Shown piece by piece: positions 1 through 6,690 of a DNA stretch of 8,436 nt; positions within the stretch are counted from its first letter, which is position 1; every line of letters begins with the position of its first letter. The notes below the pieces were generated by a model that was given only the letters and a program-made list of their open reading frames with translations, was not told where the DNA came from and searched no databases. The stretch is from CAYHZL01 sp964361075 (GTDB lineage Bacteria; Bacteroidota; Ignavibacteria; UBA10030; UBA8401). The position numbers and the translations under genes were made by a program. The stretch spans positions 1-8,436 of the forward strand of contig CAYHZL010000157.1 of assembly GCA_964361075.1 (NCBI GenBank), in the 5' to 3' direction.

Positions 1-2579
1 TGAAACAGATATATTTTCTTTTTTTAATTTGCGTGGTTCTAATTTTGAGAACCTCTCTTGTTGCACAAACCGAACAACAAAAGACCAACGAATTCCTTCC
101 GCGTTGGAAGACACCTTTTAACATTGCACCCTCTCCAAATCCCGAACAGAAATCCTGGAATCCCGCGGTCACAAAGCGTCCGGGACATTACACAAAAAAA
201 GATTGGAGAAATCTTATTGACTCATTATGGGGTCCGGGCATTTCCACGGCAGAAAAACTAAAAATATTCGACGACTATTGGACAATGGTCGATCAAACGT
301 GGGGATCGTTTCCGAATCTTGTTATCAATTGGGATTCATTGAAGAATGTGTATCGCCCTGAAGTTGCGGCGGGTGTTAGTCGCGGCAGATTCTATGGAAT
401 ATTATCGCGGTTAACCCGTGCTCTCAATGAATGGCATGTGTGGACAATAGATCTTGGTATTGATAGCACTTTTGGTGCTTATAGTGGTGTTGCCGAACAT
501 CCGAATTATCCATCGTACAAATATCAACCAGGAATTCCCATATTCAATACAAACCCGACGTATTTTTTCTGCACAAATTTTGGTGCAGGCGTTACACCTC
601 TTCCTGATAGTACTGCATTAGTGTACAGTGTCATGCCAAATCATCCTCTCAATCTGCAGCCGGGTGATATCATTCTTGGCTATGACGGAGTACCATGGAA
701 ATATCTTATCAAAGAAATTCTCGATGCGGAATTACCGATTCTTTTCGGAGGTACTGGTTTGGCTTCGTCTCCATCCGCGGCATTTCACGTGGCAATGTTG
801 AGTGTCGGAATGAATTGGGGACTGTATGATACCATTGACGTGTATAAGTTTTCTACAAAAGATACTGTGCACTTTCCGACATCACTTCTCAAGACGATCG
901 CTCAACCATATCATATTGCAACGGAACAACTGCCGGTGAAAGGTGTCCCGTTCCCCGATCTTAGCGCAAAGAAATTAGTCTCGTGGGGCGTTGTGGAAGG
1001 AACAACCATCGGGTATATCTATGTATTGGATTGGTGGGGTGTGCCGCGGGGGGCGACAAAAATTCTATTTGGACAAGCCGTGAATGAATTGCTGCATATA
1101 AATAATGTATCGGGATTGGTTATAGATTTCAGAACAAATTTCGGAGGTGTCGTAGATTATGCAAATGATGGCTTGAAACAACTTTTCAACTTTGATCCAA
1201 CAAATAACTTTTCTCGCGCTCTTAGAATTGCCGGAAGTGATCATAATGCATTTACTTTCAGTCCGCCTGAAGCATACCTCAACTTTACACCAGGTCATTC
1301 AATATTTGATCGTCCGATCGCCGTTCTCACCGGACCTCAAGGCGGAAGTGCAGGTGATTACAATGCTTTCAGATTGCGGTTCCATCCAATGGTCCGATTT
1401 TTTGGAAAAAGAACAAATGGTGCCTATACAAATAGTTCAGTTGTGAATGAGGGAATTTGGTATAACTTATACTCCTACCGTATCGATAACGGTTCAGTCT
1501 ATTCGAAGTACAACAATGAAGGGTTCATGACTCACAAGAGTTTTCCTGTTGATGAAGAAATATGGCTGACGCAGGCTGGAGTTGCTAAAGGAGAAGATGA
1601 TGTTGTGAAGCGAGCATTGGAGTGGGTAACGACATTAACTCATACACACGGCACTGTTGTTGATCGTCCATTTTTCCGACCCGGATTGGACAGTGTATTT
1701 CTTAAAACGACTCTATCCAATCCACTTAACCATGCAAGTGCAATAAGCGCAATTGTTACAGATGCAAGTGGTTCTACGCGTGATAGCATTCTATTATACA
1801 ATGACGGATTACATGGAGATGGGAGTGCTGGTGACAGCATATGGGGATGTCGATTTCTTGCACCTTCAGATGAGAATATGTTTACTGTGAGCATACGAAC
1901 GGATGATCTTGCGAATTCTGCTTACCGCCGATTGCCGAATGTTCAGCGCTTCACTACGGCAGGCCCGCTGGTGCTAGATAGTCTCGAGGAAGGAAAAATT
2001 TTTGGTGCATACAAAGTGAAACCGCACATACGAAATGGCGGCAAGAATGTGATCATCGGCGGCGCAATGGTGAACCTCCGATGTAGTGATCCATGGGTTA
2101 CGAATATTCTGACGTTTTCATCGTCTCTCCTTCCCGATCTTGCGCCAGGTGCGTCCTTGCCGATGGGCGGACTTTTTATAGTCAGCTACGATACGGCAAC
2201 ATTTCCGGGATATTTCAACTTCAAGGTCGAGGTGAATGTCGGCGGGTACGCCTACTGGACCGACTCCACGAAGCTCGTGGTAACTGGCGTGGGAGAGAAT
2301 AGAAATGCACTCCCCACTGTATTCAACTTGGAACAAAACTATCCTAATCCGTTCAATCCTTCGACAGTGATCAGTTATCAGTTACCAGTGAACAGTAACG
2401 TGAGTTTAAAAATTTATGATCTGCTCGGAAGAGAAATTGCCACACTCGTGAACGAAGAACAATCTGCAGGATGGAAGGAAGTGAAATGGAATGCAACTGG
2501 AGTTGCGAGCGGAATTTATTTTTACAAATTAACAGCGGGAAGTTTTGTTGAAACGAAAAAAATGTTGATGCTCAAGTGA
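1..2579 (+). CDS. Secreted S41-family peptidase with C-terminal T9SS sorting domain (first base of start codon outside window)
   Basis: Predicted secreted serine peptidase of the S41 (C-terminal-processing/tricorn/IRBP-like) superfamily. The frame stays open to base 3, and bases 1-2 (TG) would complete an ATG if the preceding base is A. This adds 11 residues before the internal GTG at 33 and gives a classic signal peptide (MKQIYFLFLICVV..., cleavage near SLVA/Q, residues 22/23), for a total of about 859 aa. Using that numbering, an N-terminal helical region at about 60-150 carries LNEWHVW (His146), in the place of the family's D-x-H-t element. A PDZ-like segment lies at about 205-240 (QPGDIILGYDG). 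The catalytic core at about 335-480 has VIDFRTNFGG and GGSAGD with candidate nucleophile Ser450. Ig-like beta domains follow at about 560-765, including DGLHGDGSAGD. A T9SS type A sorting domain spans about 775-859. The CtpA general-base Lys position reads Ala (GKRTNGAY), which argues for a tricorn/IRBP-like catalytic set. The substrate is unknown. Gene 2 lies 128 nt downstream in the same direction. Confidence 0.9.
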   Translation, partial: KQIYFLFLICVVLILRTSLVAQTEQQKTNEFLPRWKTPFNIAPSPNPEQKSWNPAVTKRPGHYTKKDWRNLIDSLWGPGISTAEKLKIFDDYWTMVDQTWGSFPNLVINWDSLKNVYRPEVAAGVSRGRFYGILSRLTRALNEWHVWTIDLGIDSTFGAYSGVAEHPNYPSYKYQPGIPIFNTNPTYFFCTNFGAGVTPLPDSTALVYSVMPNHPLNLQPGDIILGYDGVPWKYLIKEILDAELPILFGGTGLASSPSAAFHVAMLSVGMNWGLYDTIDVYKFSTKDTVHFPTSLLKTIAQPYHIATEQLPVKGVPFPDLSAKKLVSWGVVEGTTIGYIYVLDWWGVPRGATKILFGQAVNELLHINNVSGLVIDFRTNFGGVVDYANDGLKQLFNFDPTNNFSRALRIAGSDHNAFTFSPPEAYLNFTPGHSIFDRPIAVLTGPQGGSAGDYNAFRLRFHPMVRFFGKRTNGAYTNSSVVNEGIWYNLYSYRIDNGSVYSKYNNEGFMTHKSFPVDEEIWLTQAGVAKGEDDVVKRALEWVTTLTHTHGTVVDRPFFRPGLDSVFLKTTLSNPLNHASAISAIVTDASGSTRDSILLYNDGLHGDGSAGDSIWGCRFLAPSDENMFTVSIRTDDLANSAYRRLPNVQRFTTAGPLVLDSLEEGKIFGAYKVKPHIRNGGKNVIIGGAMVNLRCSDPWVTNILTFSSSLLPDLAPGASLPMGGLFIVSYDTATFPGYFNFKVEVNVGGYAYWTDSTKLVVTGVGENRNALPTVFNLEQNYPNPFNPSTVISYQLPVNSNVSLKIYDLLGREIATLVNEEQSAGWKEVKWNATGVASGIYFYKLTAGSFVETKKMLMLK
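2322..2576 (+). repeat. T9SS sorting-domain coding segment, copy 1 of 2
   Basis: This segment encodes the last 85 residues of the S41 protein (from FNLEQNYPNPF to the final KMLMLK). By my manual alignment about 66 of 85 residues match the end of the SBBP protein (5450-5704). The DNA also shares exact tracts of 17 bases (acagtgatcagttatca and aacgaagaacaatctgc). Such domains are the secretion and anchoring signal of the Bacteroidota type IX system and are normally cleaved on export. Confidence 0.85.
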
Positions 2580-2592
2580 CTTGTCGCTTGAG
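2571..2592 (+). other. Hairpin spanning the S41 stop codon
   Basis: The bases CTCAAGTGAC and GTCGCTTGAG pair over 10 positions, one of them a G-T wobble, around a 2-base centre. The stem contains the TGA stop at 2577-2579. No T-run follows, so it is not a standard intrinsic terminator. It could influence termination of translation or protect the mRNA 3' end; that role is inference. Confidence 0.5.
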
Positions 2593-2599
2593 CTGAAAC

Positions 2600-2618
2600 C
2601 CCGCCGTTGTTTGGCGGG
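2600..2618 (+). other. GC-rich hairpin in the spacer between the two T9SS cargo genes
   Basis: CCCGCC (2600-2605) and GGCGGG (2613-2618) form a perfect 6-bp stem with a 7-base loop. The bases after it are purine-rich rather than a T-run, so terminator function is doubtful. It is the second of three hairpins within about 110 bases. Confidence 0.4.
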
Positions 2619-2645
2619 AATGGTGGTAAAATAAAAACTACACAG

Positions 2646-2678
2646 AGATGGAGTCCACTTTTTAAGTGGGCTTCATCT
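2646..2678 (+). other. Long near-perfect hairpin upstream of the SBBP gene
   Basis: Fifteen consecutive base pairs (2646-2660 with 2664-2678, including two G-T wobbles) close a TTT loop. The core reads GTCCACTT/AAGTGGGC. It ends 20 bases before the Shine-Dalgarno sequence of the SBBP gene, so it would sit in that gene's 5' leader if it is cotranscribed. No T-run follows on the + strand. It may be a dispersed repeat, an mRNA processing signal or a leader structure. Confidence 0.5.
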
Positions 2679-2698
2679 GGTGAATACAAATAATAAAT

Positions 2699-2703
2699 GG
2701 AGG
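2699..2703 (+). promoter_or_regulatory. Shine-Dalgarno sequence for the SBBP gene
   Basis: GGAGG lies 4 bases before the ATG at 2708 and fixes the start. Strong Shine-Dalgarno sequences are uncommon in core Bacteroidetes, so this supports a lineage where they are still used. Confidence 0.7.
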
Positions 2704-2707
2704 TTAT

Positions 2708-5707
2708 ATGAAACACTTTATACGGTTTATGATTATTACTCTCTGCATCTCTTTCTCACTCTCAGCGCAAAATATGACAAATGAGAATGTGCAATCACCT
2801 AAAGACCCTTCTCTTCGTTCGCATATTTCAAAAAAGGCGTGGGAGAAATCCCATATCATTCCAACACACGATCAGCACTCCTTTTCTAAAACTTCTTCCG
2901 GTGTTGATACTGGATGGGTACGGCATATAATGTCGTCGGTTAATGGTCTTAGTGAAAGTTGGGCTACAGCAATACAATCTGATGCTAACGGAAATGTTTA
3001 CGTAACAGGGTATAGTCAAAACACATTCACCGGCTATGATTTTGCCACTGTAAAATATAATTCAGCAGGAGTTCAGCAGTGGGTCTCCCGATACAATAGC
3101 GGTGATAATCAAGATGACGAACCCTCTGCCCTTGCAGTCGATCCGTCCGGAAATGTTTATGTAACAGGAATAAGTGCGAATGATTTTGCAACAGTGAAGT
3201 ATGATCAATCAGGTAAAGAATTGTGGGTTGCCCGGTTCGGAAACAGCGCTATTGATGTCCCTTCCGATATTAAAGTTGATACTTCAGGAAATGTGTATGT
3301 AACAGGTACAAGTAATATCACTCTTGATTCTATCTACGAGGTCGGCGGTGATTATACCACCATTAAATATAATTCTTCCGGTACGCAACAATGGATTGTG
3401 TATTACGGTTTCGGAGATACCAGCGAGGAACGTGTCGCTGCGACAGCACTCGACGATTCAGGTAATGTGTACGTAACAGGTTACATTCATCGGGAAGTTA
3501 ATGGTAATGTCACCATTACCCATAGTGATTTTGGGACAATAAAATACAACACAAACGGAGTAAAGCAATGGATTGCAATATATAATAGTTCGGCAAATAA
3601 TGATGACGAAGCCATTGCTCTTGCTGTAGATAAATCCGGTAATGTTTTTGTTGCTGGAAATAGTCTCGACAGCGTTGGGCGTTCTGGCTGCGCCACAATT
3701 AAATACAATTCATTGGGTGAGCAGCAATGGATTTCAAAATATGACGACGGCAGAGTTGTTGCTCTTGGGATACATCCATCGGGTGATGTTTATGTATTAG
3801 GTGATAGTTTCGGTGACTTCGCAACAATAAAATATGATTCGACAGGTCAGGAGAAGTGGGTAGCAAAATATAGTCTACAATATTCATCTAGCCATCCATC
3901 GGCGCTTGTTGTTGACCTTTTGGGAAATGTTATTGTTACAGGAACAGCTGACCGATACGAATGTAGTGTCTGTCAAACTTCTCTAATATCTTCAACAGTC
4001 AAATACAATTCATCAGGAGTTCAGCAATGGGTTGCACGTTTCGATAGTACTTATGCTACTTCCTCTGCGGTTGCTATTGATTCTTTCGGAAATGTATATA
4101 TCACTGGTTCAAGCGAATGTTTTCGATCAGGAAAATTCGGGTATGGACCGTTTGTAGGAGGAAATTATGGTACAATAAAATACGATCCCAATGGTGTTCA
4201 ACAATGGATCACCCGGTACAATGGTTTCGGGAAATTAATTGTAACAGGTGCTGCTCAAAACATAGAAGTTGACAAGCTGGGGAATAGCTATGTTGCTGGA
4301 AATGATTCTATACAATACATAATGAAATACAATTCAAAAGGAGAAGTTCTATGGAGGGCACTAGACACCAGCGGAAATATTTATTCAAAATTTAAATTTC
4401 TTTTTGTTGATTCTGCCGGCAATGTCTATATATCCGGGATTTACCGAACTAACATGTATAACACCGCAGGTGTTCAGCAGTGGAACGTCCAATATTCTCA
4501 AAATTATCCATTTCAATATAATTATTTTTCCCCTAACGCTGCGACTGTTGATGGAAAAGGTAACGTGTATGTAACGGGTAAATTCAACTCGTATATAACA
4601 ACTGTCAAATATAATTCAGCAGGTAAACAGCAATGGGCTATCGGTTATCACGAAACAGATGATGATGAAGCTTACGACTTAACTGTCGATCGATCCGGCA
4701 ATGTCTATGTTACTGGTTCAACGGGGAGTGATTGTGTTACAATCAAATACAATTCTTCGGGGGTAAAGCTTTGGGCTGCTGTATATAATGGTGTTGGAAA
4801 CTATGTTGACGATGCGAAATTTATTGGACTCGATTCCTTAGGAAATGTCTATGTCTCGGGCACGAGTACTAGTCGGACTGGTAATGGATACAATACGGAT
4901 ATTATTACGCTCAAATATAATTCTGCAGGAGCACAGCAGTGGGTTGTGTATTATAATGGTCCTGGAAATGGGGGTGCCGTTATTTCGGATTTTGCAGTTG
5001 ACCCTGCCGGAAATACATACATTACAGGAAGTAGTTCTGATAGTCTGAATAATTATGAAAACCCGACGATTAAATATAATACAGCAGGAGTTCTGCAATG
5101 GGTAAAGACTATTAAAGGATCGGGTAATTCGTGGGGTAAAGCAATCCTAGCTCTTGGCCAGACCGGAAATGTTTATGTTACCGGTACGAGTGGTGTTGCA
5201 ATTACTGGAAACTTAAATGATAACTTTACAACAATAAAGTATAGTTCAACCGGAATTGAAGAATGGATTGCACACTATAAATATCCGGGAAATAAAGGTG
5301 GTAGTGCAAACAGTATTGCTGTTGATCTATCCGGAAATGTTTATGTTGCGGGAACTTCCAATGTGATCGGAGGAAGTATCTCAACAATTATAAAGTACGT
5401 TCAAACTCCAACATCTGTTGCTCAAAAAAATTTACCACATCCAAACAACTTCGCATTACAACAAAATTATCCCAACCCGTTTAACCCTTCAACAGTGATC
5501 AGTTATCAATTACCAGTTATCAGCAAAGTGACGCTGAGGATCTACGATGTGCTGGGGCGCGAAGTTGCCACACTCGTAAACGAAGAACAATCTGCGGGAT
5601 GGAAGGAAGTGGAGTGGAATGCGAGCGGTGTTGCGAGTGGAATATATTTCTATCGCATCAAAGCAGGTTTTTTCACAGCATTAAAGAAAATGACCTTGTT
5701 GAAGTAG
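2708..5707 (+). CDS. Secreted SBBP-repeat beta-propeller protein with T9SS sorting domain
   Basis: A 999-residue secreted protein. It begins with a signal peptide (MKHFIRFMIITLCISFSLSAQ, cleavage near residue 20) and a low-complexity linker to about residue 68. About 15 full repeats and one half repeat follow (residues 87-897), each of the form D.SGNVYVTG...DFATVKYNS.G.QQWV..Y, which is the SBBP (beta-propeller) repeat. Repeat 9 is diverged and repeat 10 has lost the TVKY strand (GIYRTNMYNTAGVQQW). The last repeat stops after the KY strand, while a lone W-V segment at residues 70-82 precedes the first repeat, as expected if the N-terminus closes the ring. The last 85 residues (915-999) are a T9SS type A sorting domain. 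No catalytic motif is visible. A surface binding, adhesion or scaffold role is inference. The gene follows the S41 gene by 128 nt, has its own GGAGG, and ends before a strong terminator. Confidence 0.92.
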   Translation: MKHFIRFMIITLCISFSLSAQNMTNENVQSPKDPSLRSHISKKAWEKSHIIPTHDQHSFSKTSSGVDTGWVRHIMSSVNGLSESWATAIQSDANGNVYVTGYSQNTFTGYDFATVKYNSAGVQQWVSRYNSGDNQDDEPSALAVDPSGNVYVTGISANDFATVKYDQSGKELWVARFGNSAIDVPSDIKVDTSGNVYVTGTSNITLDSIYEVGGDYTTIKYNSSGTQQWIVYYGFGDTSEERVAATALDDSGNVYVTGYIHREVNGNVTITHSDFGTIKYNTNGVKQWIAIYNSSANNDDEAIALAVDKSGNVFVAGNSLDSVGRSGCATIKYNSLGEQQWISKYDDGRVVALGIHPSGDVYVLGDSFGDFATIKYDSTGQEKWVAKYSLQYSSSHPSALVVDLLGNVIVTGTADRYECSVCQTSLISSTVKYNSSGVQQWVARFDSTYATSSAVAIDSFGNVYITGSSECFRSGKFGYGPFVGGNYGTIKYDPNGVQQWITRYNGFGKLIVTGAAQNIEVDKLGNSYVAGNDSIQYIMKYNSKGEVLWRALDTSGNIYSKFKFLFVDSAGNVYISGIYRTNMYNTAGVQQWNVQYSQNYPFQYNYFSPNAATVDGKGNVYVTGKFNSYITTVKYNSAGKQQWAIGYHETDDDEAYDLTVDRSGNVYVTGSTGSDCVTIKYNSSGVKLWAAVYNGVGNYVDDAKFIGLDSLGNVYVSGTSTSRTGNGYNTDIITLKYNSAGAQQWVVYYNGPGNGGAVISDFAVDPAGNTYITGSSSDSLNNYENPTIKYNTAGVLQWVKTIKGSGNSWGKAILALGQTGNVYVTGTSGVAITGNLNDNFTTIKYSSTGIEEWIAHYKYPGNKGGSANSIAVDLSGNVYVAGTSNVIGGSISTIIKYVQTPTSVAQKNLPHPNNFALQQNYPNPFNPSTVISYQLPVISKVTLRIYDVLGREVATLVNEEQSAGWKEVEWNASGVASGIYFYRIKAGFFTALKKMTLLK
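2966..5398 (+). repeat. SBBP repeat array (about 15.5 units inside the CDS)
   Basis: In-frame tandem units of roughly 45-65 codons. At DNA level they share recurring tracts such as GGAAATGTTTATGT and AAATATAATTC, interspersed with variable loops. Units begin near residues A88 (AIQSDANGNVYVTG), L142, I188 and so on, and the last is IAVDLSGNVYVAG. The unit length varies through the loop between the GNVYVTG and TVKY strands. Such arrays can expand or shrink by recombination; repeat 10 looks like a shortened unit. Confidence 0.85.
5450..5704 (+). repeat. T9SS sorting-domain coding segment, copy 2 of 2
   Basis: This segment encodes the last 85 residues of the SBBP protein (from FALQQNYPNPF to the final KMTLLK) and is the partner of 2322-2576. 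Similarity is strongest in the NYPNPFNPSTVISYQLP and ATLVNEEQSAGWKEV stretches and fades in the last 15 residues, as is usual for this domain. Confidence 0.85.
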
Positions 5708-5728
5708 TATCATCAGGAAGTTGTTAAT

Positions 5729-5766
5729 CGCAAGGGCAGATTGTAAATCTGTCCTTGCGTTTTTTT
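5729..5766 (+). terminator. Strong intrinsic terminator of the SBBP gene
   Basis: A 14-bp stem (CGCAAGGGCAGATT with AATCTGTCCTTGCG, one G-T wobble) closes a GTA loop and is followed directly by seven T residues (5760-5766). It starts 21 bases after the SBBP stop codon and should end transcription of the S41-SBBP region. Confidence 0.92.
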
Positions 5767-5823
5767 AAACTTTTATTGTATGTTGCTAAAATTATTCTGA
5801 ACAGAAAGATTTGAATTAAGTTA

Positions 5824-5870
5824 CCAACGTCCCGATTTCAGATGTATGAGAAATCGGGCGTTGGCGTTTT
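5824..5870 (+). terminator. Second hairpin, possible back-up terminator or dispersed repeat
   Basis: CCAACG (5824-5829) and CCCGATTTC (5831-5839) pair with GAAATCGGG (5850-5858) and CGTTGG (5859-5864): 15 base pairs with a single bulged T at 5830 and a 10-base loop. A short TTTT lies at 5867-5870, after two unpaired bases. The same CCCGATT/AATCGGG core recurs at 8367-8392, which suggests a dispersed palindromic element. Confidence 0.5.
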
Positions 5871-5962
5871 ATGCCGATATGAAATATTTGTGAATAATTA
5901 GAGATGGCAAAGCGTTTAGCGTATGTGTGTTACCGAGATGAGTTAAGCAGGTTTTTTACACC

Positions 5963-5995
5963 AAAAAAGGACAACCTGAAAAGCTGTCTTTTTTT
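5963..5995 (+). terminator. Possible bidirectional terminator-like hairpin
   Basis: An A-run, GGACA (5969-5973), TGTC (5985-5988) and a T-run (5989-5995) pair over 11 positions, one of them a wobble. Only three pairs are G-C, so the core is weak. The A-stem-T layout would work on either strand. It lies about 225 bases before the next gene. Confidence 0.35.
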
Positions 5996-6008
5996 ATTGA
6001 AGAATTAT

Positions 6009-6053
6009 CAAGAACAGCCGATACTATAAGCAGTAGATAATGTGCTGTTCTTG
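6009..6053. repeat. 10-bp perfect inverted repeat
   Basis: CAAGAACAGC (6009-6018) and GCTGTTCTTG (6044-6053) are exact reverse complements separated by 25 bases. A smaller TACT/AGTA stem can form inside. It directly precedes a TTGACT hexamer at 6056-6061. It may be a protein-binding dyad, the end of a small RNA, or a mobile repeat. Confidence 0.5.
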
Positions 6054-6055
6054 TG

Positions 6056-6084
6056 TTGACTTCTAATAATTTTTTAGTACATTA
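6056..6084 (+). promoter_or_regulatory. Weak candidate promoter for the HEPN cassette
   Basis: TTGACT (6056-6061) is followed after 17 bases by ACATTA (6079-6084), in a T-rich stretch. The -35 part is good and the -10 part poor. In addition, TACATTTTGTTG (6110-6121) and TATATTTTGTTG (6171-6182) resemble the Bacteroidota -7 element TAnnTTTG with one extra T. Which of these is used, if any, cannot be decided from sequence. Confidence 0.25.
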
Positions 6085-6178
6085 AACACCGCGCGGAATT
6101 ATACATACATACATTTTGTTGAGAATAATACAAGGTTTTCGCGCTCGTAATAGTGCAAACCCAAAAGAGCTATATTTT

Positions 6179-6192
6179 GTTGTACATACAAC
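6179..6192. promoter_or_regulatory. Operator-like dyad upstream of the HEPN cassette
   Basis: GTTGTA (6179-6184) and TACAAC (6187-6192) form a perfect 6-bp dyad with a 2-base centre, ending 27 bases before the ATG at 6220. The position would suit autoregulation of a small two-gene operon. This is inference from symmetry and position; neither encoded protein shows an obvious DNA-binding domain. Confidence 0.35.
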
Positions 6193-6219
6193 CTATCTGT
6201 TTTTATTAGTGTTTATATT

Positions 6220-6690
6220 ATGGAACAAACTTTACAAATTAATCAAAATGTAACCGAAGATGATGTCGCAATTGTTTTGAGTTTGATGGCGCACGAAACA
6301 AATGTATCCAAAAGTCTTCACAAAAATGGTGTTGATACTCAATTCACATCATTTTTGAGAAATTTTCTTACTGCTCCACACGAGATTTTTCTAAAGATGA
6401 ATGAACAGTTATCTGATATGTTCCCCGATATATTTATTAAACTTCTCGACAAAAACAATTTATTAAAAAAAATTACAAAGATTGGTTTTGCTCAATCAGA
6501 ATCATCGTTATCATTTTGGATTTATATAAACAACGATAATTATAATTTTGATACCCGCGGGGAAATTTATGAAGCACATGCGTCACTTGCAGGTATGGCA
6601 ATATTTTCTACTATTAACCCTGAACTTCTTGTTCTCAAAGAAGACGAAATAGAACTCCCCGAGAATTATACTCTTCTTAAATTATCCTGA
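6220..6690 (+). CDS. Hypothetical protein, first gene of a HEPN-like pair
   Basis: I do not recognise this 156-residue protein. It has no signal peptide, membrane segment or nucleotidyltransferase GSxxxxxSDxD motif, so it is probably cytosolic but not a standard MNT partner. Residues 12-85 look mainly helical (VTEDDVAIVLSLMAHE, FTSFLRNFL, IFIKLLDKNNLLKKI). The C-terminal half looks alpha/beta: strands SLSFWIYI (97-103) and ELLVLKED (135-142), a helix with EIYEAHASLAGM (115-126), and a final ELPENYTLLKL. The ATG at 6220 has no Shine-Dalgarno sequence and lies 27 bases after a dyad. The stop codon overlaps the next ATG (TGATG), so the two genes are almost certainly cotranslated. Composition is more AT-rich than the neighbouring genes. 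A regulator, antitoxin or substrate adaptor for the HEPN-like partner is possible, but only by context. Confidence 0.8.
   Translation: MEQTLQINQNVTEDDVAIVLSLMAHETNVSKSLHKNGVDTQFTSFLRNFLTAPHEIFLKMNEQLSDMFPDIFIKLLDKNNLLKKITKIGFAQSESSLSFWIYINNDNYNFDTRGEIYEAHASLAGMAIFSTINPELLVLKEDEIELPENYTLLKLS

Larger units (their letters stand above)
5708..6219. other. Hairpin-rich intergenic region without a convincing gene
   Basis: About 510 bases separate the SBBP gene from the HEPN cassette. The region holds a strong terminator (5729-5766), a second bulged hairpin (5824-5870), an A/T-flanked hairpin (5963-5995) and a 10-bp inverted repeat (6009-6053). Next come a GC-rich palindrome CCGCGCGG (6089-6096) and a dyad next to the next start codon (6179-6192). 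The longest plausible + strand frame, 41 codons at 5904-6029, overlaps two hairpins and resembles nothing I know. A small non-coding RNA is possible but unproven. Confidence 0.6.

Noticed and set aside
33..35. GTG as start of the S41 gene
   Set aside because: It would remove the charged N-terminus and half of the hydrophobic core of the signal peptide; the upstream frame is open to the window edge.
2600..2618. Intrinsic terminator between the S41 and SBBP genes
   Set aside because: The hairpin has no T-run on either side within a suitable distance.
2708..5707. PQQ-dependent dehydrogenase or other enzymatic propeller
   Set aside because: The repeats fit the SBBP pattern GNVYVTG...TVKYN..G.QQW and there are no cofactor or catalytic motifs.
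5904..6029. 41-codon + strand frame beginning MAKRLAYVCYRDEL
   Set aside because: It runs through two inverted repeats, has only a poor ribosome binding site and matches no family I recognise; better explained as non-coding DNA.
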